DNA from: Ambrosia x helenae
Lineage: Eukaryota > Streptophyta > Magnoliopsida > Asterales > Asteraceae
Reading direction: 5' to 3'
NCBI GenBank assembly: GCA_030844895.1
Contig: CM061226.1
Span: 102,448,687 to 102,512,686 of the forward strand
Length of the DNA: 64,000 nucleotides
Part shown: positions 12,097-24,178 of the stretch, in pieces
Numbering within the stretch: position 1 is the stretch's first letter
Layout of the letters: each line of letters opens with the position of its first letter
The notes under the pieces: generated by a model
Database searches by the model: none
What the model saw: only the letters and a program-made list of their open reading frames with translations
What the model was told of the DNA's origin: nothing
Translations under genes and position numbers: made by a program

Positions 12097-12166
12097 CCCA
12101 CCAAATTAACAAATTCTTCACTACATCACACATTTTTCTTACAAAACATCAATCAAACCAAGTAAA

Positions 12167-12541
12167 ATGTCTTCATGGACGGACGAGGAGATCCTTGCGG
12201 TTACATTGGCATGGCGAAACGTAACCGAAAACACCCGAGTTTCAGACACTAGTCAAGAAATTCGTGCAACTCCATTTTGGAGTAGAGTATTTTTCGAGTT
12301 TCGAACACTTGTCGGCGGTCAGACAAACCGTACGACCCAAGATGTTACAGAAAAGTTTCACAACGTCAAGGCGGAGTGCACCGTATTCGAAGGGTTCTTC
12401 AACTCCAACAAAGAGGAGTCGCCAAACGAGTCCGAGGAAGGGCTCATTGAATTGGCGAAAATCGACTACTTGTTGGACTACGACGAAGACTTCGGATATG
12501 TTTCCGCGTGGCATTTGTTACGTGATTATATTTATATTTAG
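12167..12541 (+). CDS. SANT/trihelix-like protein of the Harbinger/NAM-associated type
   Basis: One uninterrupted 124-codon frame starts at the first ATG after a TATA box. The N-terminal half (residues 3-75) has the spacing of a Myb/SANT-like trihelix domain: a Ser-Trp-Thr-Asp-Glu-Glu start, a Leu-Ala-Trp helix 1, Phe-Trp-Ser-Arg-Val in helix 2, and Leu-Val-Gly-Gly before helix 3. The C-terminus is acidic and ends with Ala-Trp-His-Leu-Leu-Arg-Asp, matching Ala-Trp-Gln-Met-Ile-Arg-Asp in the neighbouring paralog. Proteins of this kind are DNA-binding partners in PIF/Harbinger elements and in Asteraceae are often mislabelled glutathione S-transferase T3-like. Helix 3 lacks the usual Arg-Lys-Trp core (it reads Glu-Lys-Phe-His). 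It may be intact, but it lies in a transposon-rich stretch. Confidence 0.6.
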   Translation: MSSWTDEEILAVTLAWRNVTENTRVSDTSQEIRATPFWSRVFFEFRTLVGGQTNRTTQDVTEKFHNVKAECTVFEGFFNSNKEESPNESEEGLIELAKIDYLLDYDEDFGYVSAWHLLRDYIYI

Positions 12542-12702
12542 GTTTTATTAAAAATAATTTTATATAATGTTTTTTTAATGTAATTTTTATTATTAATAAA
12601 GTGTTTTAATTTATTTAGTGTTTTATAACATGTTCTAATTTTTACTATGAAATCTATTGATATTCCCTATTGAATGCTTAACCCACCCGCATATATCCTT
12701 CC

Positions 12703-12710
12703 TATATAAA
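12703..12710 (+). promoter_or_regulatory. TATA box of second SANT/trihelix gene
   Basis: TATATAAA lies 73 bp before the ATG at 12783, almost the same spacing as in the first SANT gene, as expected for paralogs. Confidence 0.5.
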
Positions 12711-12970
12711 GCCAATAGACGGTTGCCTTTTACAGACCGTCAGTACACCGTCACAGAAAAGAAACCCAAACCCAAAATCACAATGGCACCCAAACCGTGG
12801 ATGGAAGAAGAAGAAATTGCCCTGTGCACTGCTTGGATGACTGTTAAAGAAAACCCACCACGTCGAGGGTCCATTTGGCCACTCGTTCTCAACGAGTTCA
12901 AAGTTTTGGTTGGAGGTTCAAGCAGGTCAACCGAGTCTCTCAACGAAAGTGGACGGACTTGCAAAACAAG

Positions 12971-14899
12971 TGTCACACCCCAACCGATGGCGGAATCATC
13001 GAGGTGAGACTTAGTGGTAGATTGTTCAAAGACTTCATGACACTAGATTTTGTGACAATATAGTTTAAAGATAGAATTTCATTTATTGTCTAAAAATAGA
13101 AATACAAGTAGTTCATATAACGAAAAATACAACAACAAGAATATGATAACTTGAACTAGAGTGAGTTTCTATGTCCAATCCTAAGTAGTTTTCTTGAATG
13201 TCCTGCAATAAATATTTCCTGCAACATGTATAAAATATCCGTCAACACATAAAGCATTGGTGAGCATACTAGTTTTGACATACATACATAGTATAATAAA
13301 GTTTTGCTTATAGGCATATGCAAGAGAACCATACAAACGGCGACTAGCCACGAAGAATTTTGCTTAACATGACCCATGTAGGGGGCGGATAGCCAATCCT
13401 ATAGCGTTATACATGCAAGGTGGGTTGTCAACTATATGAACATTTGTATGTTAGAGTAAATAATTCTACATAGCATAGCGTACAAGCATATAATAGACTT
13501 TAGATTGCGCATTATAGAATTTAGAATATGATAGACTTTAGACTAAGCATAATAGATTGTAGAGTTTAAAATCGTTTGAGATTTGATAGTGATACATGTT
13601 GAGCCCCAAAGAATAAAGGATAAAGGGGGGACAAGTATGAACTCACCTTTGGGTGCGTTTAGTAAGGTTCCAAAGACGAGTCTTGGGAGGTTAGTTCCTT
13701 AGCCTTGGTTAACTAGAATTAGAGAAATAAAGGGTCTTAGGTTCGAGTTTAGATTATAGATTCAAGAGAGTCAAGCAAGCTTTTTAGGCAAACCAAGCAC
13801 AAATTGCCTTTAGGGCAATCCGGATGGTCATGAGAGTCAAGTAGTGCCTTTAAGGCTAACCAAAACACAAACCACCATAAAGGTGATTCAGATGGTCAAG
13901 AGAGTCAAGTATTGGTAAGGTAGGGATGTATCCACAAACCTTCCAAGTTATTAGATTAGTAGAGTTTTGAAAGTATATATTTTTAGTATTTACATAATAT
14001 AACTATAGGGTTAAAGTAGTGTATGGTGACTTAGTTTGGAAGAGCCTTGGCTTTCCTTTGTCAACCATTAACCATAGCACAAGTCCATTAAGTTGTTGGT
14101 GAACTTGGTTGGTATCACTTCAACTAACCTTCTAGTGCATAAAAACTATAGAAGATGAACCACCTTTGTGGCCTCATTTTGGTGTCCTACTCGTATTCAT
14201 TTGCCATAGCAAATAAGAGCAAGGTCCTAGAGGTTTCCCCAAGGGGTTAGAAGAAGAAAAGAAGTGAAGAAGGAATAATAAAGTTGGAGTTTATGAGAAA
14301 ACTCACTTAGAAGTGGACTTCCACACGAGATTTCTTTTGAAGAATTGGGAGGTTTAGAGAGGATTTAGGAATGAGCAAGTGTTAGAATGGGTAGGAGTGG
14401 TGTATTTATAGTTGAGGTGAAGGTGTTGGGTATTTAATGAAGTAATTAGTGTGGTTAGAAGTGAATTAGGTGAGAGATAAGAGTTTAATTATTATAAGAG
14501 TTTAAGAGTTAAAAAAAATAAAAAATAAAAATAAACGAAAGGAAATATGGAACATTCATGTTGAAATGTTGTTGTGTTATATTAGAGATAAAAGTCAATT
14601 TAATTCACGGTGTCGTTTTCCCTTATTTTTTTATTATTAATTTTTTTTTTGAACTTAAAGTACTATTATTGTTGTAAAAATACATATGTTTTTTTTCTAG
14701 AGATAAAATAAATATATATTAAGATTTTAACTAAATGAGTTTCTTGTTATAATGTCTAAATTGAATAGGATAATTTATATTGATGACACGTCAATAACTG
14801 GTAGAAGTAACATAAAAGAAAACGAATAAAGGCGAACTTAGAATTTGTTAAATATAGAATTTAAAATACATGTAAAGTAAAAAATCACGCGATGTTACA
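12971..14899 (-). repeat. 3' LTR (left) of gag-only element
   Basis: This 1929-bp LTR carries a minus-strand TATAAATA at 14403-14410. Next to its right edge, the interior reads on the minus strand as a typical gypsy polypurine tract (AAGTAAGGGAGAC). Its left terminus shares about 30 bp, including ACCCCAACCGATGGCGG, with the solo LTR at 45398, so the two are related families. Confidence 0.9.
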
Positions 14900-17255
14900 G
14901 TCTCCCTTACTTTAGGAAATTTCGTCTCGAAATTTAATTAAGAGTCAATCTTATGAAAAAAATAGGTATGTAGTTTGATATGAGAACAAAGCTTGCTAGT
15001 TTATTATGTTTAAAGCGAATACGGTATCTAGTCACTTGTGCGATAATTATGCTTGTAAAAGAAGTTCTTTTAAAATTTTACCCAAGGTTGTATGTAGAAA
15101 TTTGAGAACTTAACCGACATAAGCATTTTGTAAATAGTGAAATAAGAGGTACGTATAAATAGGTTTGTGTATGGAGTTGATGCAGCAAGTTTTGAAAAAG
15201 TAAGTAAATATACAGTATAACATAAATGAAATAGTAAAAAAAATCTTGTGAATAACATATAGAAATTTTGGGAAAATAGGTAGTTACACGGTATACAATA
15301 GTGAAAATTGAAAATAGTTAAGTATATCGTATAATATATAGAAATTTTTGGGAAAGAGTAATTATACAGTATATCCAATATAAAATAGTAGAAATTGTTG
15401 GCTTGTAGAAGATGTGTCTTTGGGTAATTGGGGGGAATAGTAAAAATATGAGCATAATGAGTGACTAGATGTGGGAGTGAGTAGTATTTAGTAATAGCTA
15501 TTTGGTTTGCACAAGGTCGAAAATTTTACCAGAAATTTTTTTAAAAGGCGACTAAAATCAACGAGAAATTGGACTATTTAAAAAAAAAAGTTTTTGGTAT
15601 ATAAATAGTATTTATTTAGTTTTGAAATCCAGTATATAAGAAAATATATAAAAGTGAGAGACGAATCTTATTTTACATGTATGAATGCTTTCAGAGATTA
15701 AGGCCAGAGCTTACGGGATTTAGAAATAGGTTCTTGATAATAGAGGGATTGCTGATTAAGCAAAGAAAGCATGAGGAAGGAACGAAGTTCGATGGAGATT
15801 GCAAGTATAGATTATTCTTAGCAAGGATGATGTTGCATAGTAGAGAGTAGGGTTCAAAACAAGGTTATAATATGCATAACAGATAAATAATGTGAGCGTA
15901 ATTAGACTAGTAAACTATAACATAAACGGTATCGCAACAGATAAATAACGTAAGTGTTGGTCAAAATTTAAACTCGACACCCAAAACTTCTCATGGCATG
16001 AATAACTCTACTTTTGGTAGTATGACAAGACATTTATGTATAGGATGTACCGGCGGCGTATCCACCATGTCATTATCATACTTCATCCGTGTTGTTATTC
16101 AAGTCATGATAGGTTACACACACTAGGACTTGTTATGTTTTCCATACGCCCAATTTTTGTAATTACGTGTGCACCCGTAATTAGTCCAATTGTCGTATGG
16201 TCCACATAATTTGACTTAGTTATGTGTGGGTCGCTAGTGGACACAAAATACTTATACACAAAGGAAAAGACATTAAACAGTTTTGATGTTGTAAACATAG
16301 CAAGCAACGTGACATGCAAGCACATAATGTGAAAAGGCATTACGGAAATTTTTGATGTTGTTAACCGTGCGTGTTTTTGGCGTAGATGTATTGTTTCATG
16401 ACATAACGGTGTAGACTTGTGCATATGTGGTTACGTCCAAATGTATAAAATCAAACAAAAGAATGGACAATTGGATTCCTAATGGAAACGTGTAAAATGT
16501 TTTGACTGAGGGTAACATAAAATTCGAGTTCATTACAAATTGAGTTTATGGGTACGCGAGCAATTTTAGCTTTTCAAGATTAAGGTCAAGTTTGATGGTA
16601 GAAGAATTTAGTCCATTTGATGTTAAAGAAAAAAAAACATATTTAATTGAAGTGGGGAAATTTTAGTGTAAAAGTTTTATCGAAGATGGTCGTTTGATTT
16701 ATAAAAAATCCATTTTATTAAGCGAGAAAAAAAAATAGTTTATTGACAATTTTAGTTTGGCGTTTGATGAATATTTCGACTCGTGGTATGATTTTAAGAG
16801 AAAAGGTTTTGGGATTTTAAAGAAGTAGGTTGTCTGATTTAGCGTGTCTTTGCTCATAAGTCCTGTTTGCAAAAAAAAAAAAAATTTCTTTTGTCATGGA
16901 CGACAATGGGCGTTCTGAAAGAAAAATATATTTTAAACACTTTTACCATTTAAAATCTCTTTCGTCATACCGACTTGATACACATCTGTTAGTGGTTGAA
17001 GGTTTAAGTGAGGATTTTATAGTAGAATAGGTATCCTCTTAGGATTAGTAGGAAGAATTTTGCTCAAAGATTTTGAAAAAGATTGCACGCGAGGAGAAAA
17101 GGATTTCGCGATGTTTGAGATTTGCCGATAAATTATGATTGTAACCTAAGATAATGATGGTATTTCGTAATTCATAAAAGAAAATTTCACATCCGAACAA
17201 TTTCTTGAAAACATTACATAAGAAATTCTTAATTTTTTTTTAAAAGAAAAGAAAA
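14900..17255 (-). other. Noncoding 3' half of gag-only element interior
   Basis: This AT-rich sequence has no ORF over about 110 codons and no recognisable pol motif. It occupies the place where pol lies in autonomous relatives. The ORFs at 15070-15378 and 16104-16424 are low complexity or unrecognised, and I do not call them genes. Confidence 0.65.
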
Positions 17256-17796
17256 TCAATCATCTTTAGTGTGGTGAGTGGGTCTTCCAGCATCGTAGAT
17301 CACCAAGGCAAGTCTTGGGCATTGATTGCGCTCATGAGTTGGGTTGTTGCACTCGGAGCATATCTGTCCACTGTCTTCAGTGAATGAGGTGGTACTAGTA
17401 GGTTGTTTGGATCGTGGTCTAGCGGTGTAAATGACCATATGTACCACAATTGGTGCATATGTGGCATGGTGAGGACGTGGGATGATGAAATTTGCAACTG
17501 TTGCATTTCGGAAAGGTTCCATGGTATCGCTTTTTGTTATGTTTTGGTGTTGTAGGAGTTGTCGAAGTGTGGTTTCGTTGAGGTTTTTGCGTTTTCGGCC
17601 ACCATTTTTTTGTTTGTTTGGTAAGGGTATGGGTAGGAGATTTAGTATCTACATGGGTTGTGCTGTCCTGGATGGTATCGCCGGGGTTTGGAATCGGGTT
17701 TGTTGGTGTTTCTAGGTTAGGGAGAATCTTGACTAGTTCTTGGGCAATAAGACTCGCCAGTTGGTTGAGGTCGATGTTGTTGAGATGGGAAGACAT
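17256..17796 (-). pseudogene. Gag remnant with zinc-knuckle cysteines
   Basis: From the ATG at 17796 the frame reads a gag-like N-terminus (Leu-Asn-Gln-Leu-Ala-Ser-Leu-Ile-Ala-Gln-Glu-Leu), a basic Pro/Thr-rich linker, then Cys-x2-Cys-x8-Cys-x2-Cys-x2-Cys ending at a stop at 17419. The next knuckle, Cys-Ser-Glu-Cys-x4-His-x4-Cys, is in another frame (17522-17256). The capsid (retrotrans_gag) domain is missing altogether. The region therefore represents the nucleocapsid part with a frameshift, following a large deletion. It is not expected to form particles. Confidence 0.6.
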
Positions 17797-18960
17797 CTAC
17801 GAGGATTACGCATAAGAAATTTGCATAAGCGGGTTTTTTTTTTTAGGAAGGTGACTTTTGAATTTAGGAAAGGAGTTATTAGAATTTTAGTTAACAATGA
17901 AAGCTTGTGAGTAAAGTTTCACTAGATCGGTAAAGTTTGTGCAAATTCGAATATATAAAAAAAATACATGAGCTCAAGTTGTTCTCATAGACTTAGTATG
18001 TAAGTTCAAGTTACACGTATAGTATGCAAGTTTCACATTGTTCAAATAATGCAACGTATATATAAAAGTAAAGTGCACATAAACAACATAGAGGAGTTTC
18101 GAATATTTGTTGGTTTGCGAATATTTTTATTGTTTGGAGATTGCAAGAGTAGCTTGAAGCGCGAGTCTTGAGATCGAGTGCGAGAGGATAAGGTGCAATT
18201 TCAAGTAAATCGAATATATAGTGAAAACATAGCATGAAAACATAATTGAAAGTAGTATTAGCATAAAAAGAAAGGCTTGTTTTAAACAAAACAATTGGAG
18301 TGTTCCGGAACGGAACTAAGACTAACCAAAGTGATTCGAATTCACCTTTGAGTTTGAAAACATGCTTTGGCCTAATAGGTGGTAATACTCTTGCCGAAAC
18401 ATTCGGTTAACGATATTCACCCTTCCAGTTACTACATGTTTCATGTCATTAGTAAATTTAAGACTTTGGCGAGATTTAAAAAAAAAAATATATCAAGGAT
18501 TGAAACTAATCGCTAAGTTGCGGATTTCACTCCTATCTTAGCGAGGTCGTTTCTTGAGTGTGGTTTGTACACTTTGTCCAACGTGGTAAGAAAATTATTT
18601 CTAACCTTCAATTGGTAAGTGTCCACTAGAACGAGAATTGTGAAATTTCCACCAAGGTGAGGATATCACTCCTATCTTGGTGTAGTTTAAAAAAAAACCA
18701 AAGAATTTACGCGGATTGAAAGTTATCACCAAAGTGAGGATTTCACGCCTATTTCGGTGATTTCCATTCGTTTGTGTTATACGAACGTCTTCGAGTGTAG
18801 AGTAATTCACAAATAGGAAGGTAAATTTTAAGGACAAAAAGAATTGAGTAGAAGCAAGATAGGGATAACAAGTATATTAAGCATGATAAAAGGAATGGTC
18901 AAAAAGGTTCTTAACTATAGTCTAGGTCAAACATGGCAATTTTTCCTAATTCCCTATAGT

Positions 18961-18976
18961 CATGGCTCTGATACCA
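18961..18976 (-). other. tRNA-iMet primer-binding site
   Basis: Read on the minus strand this is TGGTATCAGAGCCATG, complementary to the 3' end of plant initiator tRNA-Met. It lies three bases inside the right LTR and gives the element its orientation. Confidence 0.85.
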
Positions 18977-18979
18977 ATC

Positions 18980-20908
18980 TGTCACACCCCAACCGATGGC
19001 GGAATCATCGAGGTGAGACTTAGTGGTAGATTGTTCAAAGACTTCATGACACTAGATTTTGTGACAATATAGTTTAAAGATAGAATTTCATTTATTGTCT
19101 AAAAATAGAAATACAAGTAGTTCATATAACGAAAAATACAACAACAAGAATATGATAACTTGAACTAGAGTGAGTTTCTATGTCCAATCCTAAGTAGTTT
19201 TCTTGAATGTCCTGCAATAAATATTTCCTGCAACATGTATAAAATATCCGTCAATACATAAAGCATTGGTGAGCATACTAGTTTTGACATACATACATAG
19301 TATAATAAAGTTTTGCTTATAGGCATATGCAAGAGAACCATACAAACGGCGACTAGCCACGAAGAATTTTGCTTAACATGACCCATGTAGGGGGCGGATA
19401 GCCAATCCTATAGCGTTATACATGCAAGGTGGGTTGTCAACTATATGAACATTTGTATGTTAGAGTAAATAATTCTACATAGCATAGCATACAAGCATAT
19501 AATAGACTTTAGATTGCGCATTATAGAATTTAGAATATGATAGACTTTAGACTAAGCATAATAGATTGTAGAGTTTAAAATCGTTTGAGATTTGATAGTG
19601 ATACATGTTGAGCCCCAAAGAATAAAGGATAAAGGGGGGACAAGTATGAACTCACCTTTGGGTGCGTTTAGTAAGGTTCCAAAGACGAGTCTTGGGAGGT
19701 TAGTTCCTTAGCCTTGGTTAACTAGAATTAGAGAAATAAAGGGTCTTAGGTTCGAGTTTAGATTATAGATTCAAGAGAGTCAAGCAAGCTTTTTAGGCAA
19801 ACCAAGCACAAATTGCCTTTAGGGCAATCCGGATGGTCATGAGAGTCAAGTAGTGCCTTTAAGGCTAACCAAAACACAAACCACCATAAAGGTGATTCAG
19901 ATGGTCAAGAGAGTCAAGTATTGGTAAGGTAGGGATGTATCCACAAACCTTCCAAGTTATTAGATTAGTAGAGTTTTGAAAGTATATATTTTTAGTATTT
20001 ACATAATATAACTATAGGGTTAAAGTAGTGTATGGTGACTTAGTTTGGAAGAGCCTTGGCTTTCCTTTATCAACCATTAACCATAGCACAAGTCCATTAA
20101 GTTGTTGGTGAACTTGGTTGGTATCACTTCAACTAACCTTCTAGTGCATAAAAACTATAGAAGATGAACCACCTTTTGTGGCCTCATTTTGGTGTCCTAC
20201 TCGTATTCATTTGCCATAGCAAATAAGAGCAAGGTCCTAGAGGTTTCCCCAAGGAGTTAGAAGAAGAAAAGAAGTGAAGAAGGAATAATAAAGTTGGAGT
20301 TTATGAGAAAACTCACTTAGAAGTGGACTTCCACACGAGATTTCTTTTGAAGAATTGGGAGGTTTAGAGAGGATTTAGGAATGAGCAAGTGTTAGAATGG
20401 GTAGGAGTGGTGTATTTATAGTTGAGGTGAAGGTGTTGGGTATTTAATGAAGTAATTAGGGTGGTTAGGAGTGAATTAGGTGAGAGATAAGAGTTTAATT
20501 ATTATAAGAGTTTAAGAGTTAAAAAAAATAAAAAATAAAAATAAACGAAAGGAAATATGGAACATTCATGTTGAAATGTTGTTGTGTTATATTAGAGATA
20601 AAAGTCAATTTAATTCACGGTGTCGTTTTCCCTTATTTTTTTATTATTAATTTTTTTTTGAACTTAAAGTACTATTATTGTTGTAAAAATACATATGTTT
20701 TTTTTCTAGAGATAAAATAAATATATATTAAGATTTTAACTAAATGAGTTTCTTGTTATAATGTCTAAATTGAATAGGATAATTTATATTGATGACACGT
20801 CAATAACTGGTAGAAGTAACATAAAAGAAAACAAATAAAGGCGAACTTAGAATTTGTTAAATATAGAATTTAAAATACATGTAAAGTAAAAAATCACGCG
20901 ATGTTACA
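18980..20908 (-). repeat. 5' LTR (right) of gag-only element
   Basis: It pairs with 12971-14899 over its full length. The promoter TATA box (TATAAATA, minus strand) is at 20413-20420. The difference pattern (single bases near 19255, 19488, 20069, 20254 and 20460, plus run-length changes) indicates a recent but not newest insertion. Confidence 0.9.
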
Positions 20909-21087
20909 ACAAGTGCCGTCTCTTCGAGGGGTTTTATCAAACCGCTGTCCGTGAACTCCCACAAGAGACTGCGGACCATGAAAAACTTGATCATGCCAAG
21001 ATTGAGCACGAGTTTTCGGGCCGACCACCCTTTACTCATTTGTCGGCGTGGCAGATGATTCGTGATGTCCCCGGGGCTTTGGATTAG

Positions 21088-22147
21088 TTTTTTTTTCTTA
21101 CTTTTAATGTTCCTTTTATTTACGTTTTAATAAAATGTTTATGTTAAGTTTATATTGTTTAAAGGGATTGTTTTGTTTAAATTTATAAAACCGTAACCCC
21201 AAAAAGTAGAGAACACATGACCTTAAACAAATAATAATAGGGATCCAATAAAAATACAACTAAAGTATTATAACAATTACAATATACAAACAATAATAAT
21301 TCACGAAGTCGTTCAACACGTCGAACACCGAGACAACTAAAGTGTTTTCAATTAACCAATACAACTAAAGTGTGCTTTATACCCACTGTCCAGTCTCATC
21401 TTCGTCATCCTTAATACATAAATATATGTACGGACAGATCCTTACCAACGGTCCGGACAAGTCAAAGAACAAACTCTCCTAAATATCACATCCGACCGTC
21501 TTGTACATGTAAAAGACGGATGATCCAGAAGATCATGATAGAGATTTAGGAAGAGGATGAACTTGCCAATAAAGTAGACTACCAAATCGTAGATGCAAAT
21601 TACACGGGTTAACCCACGTGTAGATGCAACAACAATCCAAGTAGTATTATGCAGATGTAACAACAATCCAACCGAAGCCTTTTTCGCTTTACTTCTCACT
21701 AACTCCGACCGAAACCTATCCATCACTTCAACCTTTCGCTCCAAATGTCTTCCCAAGTGATTGGACATCAACTTAAGGCCAAAGAAAACGGGTGAAAGGG
21801 GTGTGGATGTTGATGATGATAATTTAGGTAAGCGGGGAGCGGAGCAGAAGCTTTCCATAGAATGGGATTAGATAAATCCCAAAGGCTTAGGTTTAAAAAG
21901 TGCCATAATTTTAACCGAAAAAATATTCGGGTTTTCTGAAGCTCAAAAACACGTCGAATAATCTAACTAAATTTGAAAAAAAACATTTGAGAAGATTTTG
22001 TTTGATTTGGTAAAATATTTTGGCTTTGATTAATTCAAAGAGATGATACTTCAAAGAAGTGATACTTCAAAGAAGTGTCTAAATGTGTTTTTTTTTTCAA
22101 CCAAACCTACATATTTATACCCAAACAAAATTTGAAAAAAAAATTTA
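21088..22147. other. AT-rich flank with one weak minus-strand ORF
   Basis: A 138-codon minus-strand frame (21858-21442) begins at an ATG and has a Ser/Pro-rich N-terminus and a basic Glu-Arg-Lys-Val-Glu stretch, but matches nothing I recognise. It lies between a SANT pseudogene and a GAGACGG-rich Mutator-like end, so it might be transposon cargo. The rest of the stretch holds nothing recognisable. Confidence 0.3.
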
Positions 22148-22471
22148 ATTAATTAATGGCTGGAGACGGTTCAGCCAAAACGGATTCGGCTAAGCCGAGC
22201 CGAAGACGGCTTAAATTGAGCCGTTGGTGAACCGTCTCAGGGACCCCACCGGAGACGGCTTTGCGGCCCTGACACGTCTCAAGCCGCCACCGGAGACGGG
22301 TGGCAGACATCGGGATCGTAACCGCCACGTGTTGGGTTGCTACTGGTTGGAAACCAAAGGCTCTCGAAAGACGGTTCAGCCCTTTTGGAAACCGTGTCCC
22401 GTCTCTCCAAAGACGCGGGAGAGGGCTATTTATGCAAAACGCCCGGTCAACGGGCTATTTTGGCCATTTTC
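22148..22471. mobile_element. GAGACGG-rich terminus of a Mutator-like element (one end only)
   Basis: The last 130 bp align with the right end of the Mutator-like element at 31860-43599. Shared blocks are GGTTGGAAACCAAA, GAAGACG/AAAGACGG, GGAAACCGTG/GGAAAACGTG, the GGTCAACGG/GATCAACGG block, and a terminal ATTTTCCC. Inside it lie many GAGACGG and GAGCCG motifs. The matching left end was not found in the window; it may lie beyond base 1 or be deleted. Confidence 0.6.
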
Positions 22472-22507
22472 CCTTTTTCAAATGTATATATTTATGTATA
22501 ACTATTA

Positions 22508-23602
22508 GTGTGTGTAGTGGGGCCCTATGGGACTCCATAGGGCTTTATGGAAAAATATGTGTATAGTGGGTGTGGACTTTATGGAGCTTTATAAATTATT
22601 GGGTAATCATTGCTTAATTATTGTTTTTTATTCAAAAAACAAATTTAAATACCAAATAATATTTCATTAAATAAAAAAATACAAATAATTAAAAAAATTA
22701 CAAATACTAAAAAAAATTAAAAATACTAAAAAAATTACAAATACTAATAAAAATAACAAATACTCATAGATTATATTTTTTTTTCTCGATTTGGGCCTTG
22801 TGTTTCAAACACATGTCCAACGATTTGCCGGTTAAGTGGTCGTGCGACTTCGAGTAAAACTCAAAGTCGGGTTCAAATTGTCGATCCCTCATAAGCTCGA
22901 TCACCTCTCGGTTGTCTTGGATACGTTGAGCCCCGATGTCGCGTATGTCTTGGAGGCGTTGGTTCATCTCGAAAAACGCATGACTCAACTCGTTGACCTC
23001 CGACGATGACTCCGCTCTCGCGGCTCGAACAACCCTTCGACCGGGCGGACGCTCAGCCTATTGCTCCGGCTCCGGCTCCTGGGTCTCCGGAACCGAGTTT
23101 GGCTCCGTTTACCAAGCTTGTGATGACCCAAACATTTTAGAAGACACAAAGACTTGGGATGACACGAAACCTCCCATGTTGAAGTTATACGCGTTTGGGT
23201 CCCATCCCATGGATTGGTTTAGCAGGTTCATAAAACCGGTTTGGTTTTGAACCAAACCCGGAGCAATGAGTTGGTTAGGCTCACCGGATGATTGAGGAAT
23301 GAAACCGCGACCGAAAGGATTGATATTTTCAATTGTATGTGTTTATGTGTTGGTGTTTGAATGATATGTGTTTGTGCTCGAATGGTATGTGTTTGTGTTT
23401 GAATGTTTGTCTTTGATTTATAAATGATTGTTCAACAACGGTCATAGACAACCAAACGGTCAAAACATTCATCAAACCCAATGCTTCACTCTGCTATGCA
23501 CATAACGAAGGCCCTATAGCACCTGGGGAAGTGGTGTGCCCGATGCTATGGGGTGCCAAAACGCCCTATAACGCTTTTCATGGAGCCCCACTACAAATGC
23601 AC
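22508..23602 (-). mobile_element. Harbinger-like element with decayed SANT-partner gene
   Basis: The ends are imperfect inverted repeats (GTGTGTGTAGTGGGG on the left, CCCCACTACAAATGCAC on the right). They are flanked by TTA at 22505-22507 and 23603-23605, the 3-bp TWA-type target of PIF/Harbinger elements. Inside is one degraded minus-strand gene and no transposase, so it is non-autonomous. Confidence 0.75.
22764..23340 (-). pseudogene. Decayed Harbinger-associated SANT/NAM-type protein gene
   Basis: Read on the minus strand, the frame holds an Asn/Gln/Phe-rich N-terminal segment (Met-Asn-Leu-Leu-Asn-Gln-Ser), two in-frame stops near 23120 and 23056, and then a coiled-coil-like C-terminal segment (Phe-Phe-Glu-Met-Asn-Gln-Arg-Leu) ending at TGA 22764. 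This matches the ends of the NAM-associated partner proteins of Harbinger elements, but the central DNA-binding domain is missing. No start codon is visible. Confidence 0.55.
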
Positions 23603-23605
23603 TTA

Positions 23606-24178
23606 GCCCAATATTTAAAAAAAGTTGTGACTCTCCAACTACTACTAGCCTTCTATAGCTAATAAATAAGAACATTTATTACTTGCATAACTTCCTACCA
23701 AACAAACGAAAAATAATTATAATTCCGAAAGGTGAAGAATCAACAAATATTAAAAACAAAAGATAGAGAAAAAACAAGAAAAAGGCAAAAGAAAGCTCCC
23801 TCCCTTCGTTCTTTTCTTTGATATTCTTTACTAGCAAAAATCTTGTTAACCTTTTTAAGTTATCTCCATCTTTAATTTAAAACCCGTATGTGGTACAACC
23901 TTCCAAACTACTACAAGAAAACTGTCCATTTTTCATAGTCCTATGAAAAATGCTTACATAAAATTTTTCATCAAAATTTCCTACCATTTTTCGACGAAGA
24001 ACATCAAAAACAAAAGTTTGTCAATAATTCCAATCGTTTTTTCTTGAAGCTTGAGAACACGGTATGTGCATATAGTTTTAATTGAATAGTGATTTGCGTA
24101 CAACTTAAACTCTGACTCTACCAATAGATTTACTGGGTACGTTTTTTGTTATTTCTGTTGCGTACAAGTTATGTTATT
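23606..24178 (+). other. Upstream region of the ATL gene
   Basis: This AT-rich region has pyrimidine-rich tracts near 23800. A possible 5' UTR intron could start at GTATGT (24062), but no acceptor is compelling. I found no clear TATA box or repeat. Confidence 0.4.

Larger units (their letters stand above)
12971..20908 (-). mobile_element. Gypsy-derived element with gag remnant only
   Basis: LTRs of 1929 bp (12971-14899 and 18980-20908) begin TGTCACACCCC and end TGTTACA on the plus strand. Target duplication ACAAG is perfect. The primer site TGGTATCAGAGCCATG reads on the minus strand next to the right LTR, so transcription runs right to left. About ten differences between the LTRs were seen by eye. 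The 4080-bp interior has a short gag-like segment near 17256-17796 and no protease, RT, RNase H or integrase, so mobilisation would need another element. Confidence 0.9.
12783..21087 (+). pseudogene. Second SANT/trihelix gene, split by a gypsy element and frameshifted
   Basis: The 5' part (12783-12970) encodes Pro-Trp-Met-Glu-Glu-Glu-Glu-Ile-Ala-Leu, a helix-2 region and Leu-Val-Gly-Gly-Ser-Ser-Arg-Ser. Near 12950 the reading shifts by one base; the other frame continues Arg-Lys-Trp-Thr-Asp-Leu-Gln-Asn-Lys, the expected helix 3. The gypsy element then interrupts with duplication ACAAG (12966-12970, 20909-20913). The 3' part resumes at 20914, open to TAG at 21085-21087, with Leu-Phe-Glu-Gly-Phe-Tyr and a terminal Ala-Trp-Gln-Met-Ile-Arg-Asp. 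Its relation to the gene at 12167 suggests an old tandem duplication. Two separate lesions make it non-functional. Confidence 0.75.

Noticed and set aside
13156..13377. 73-codon ORF conserved at 13156 and 19165
   Set aside because: Identical only because both lie in LTRs of the same young element; no protein family is recognised.
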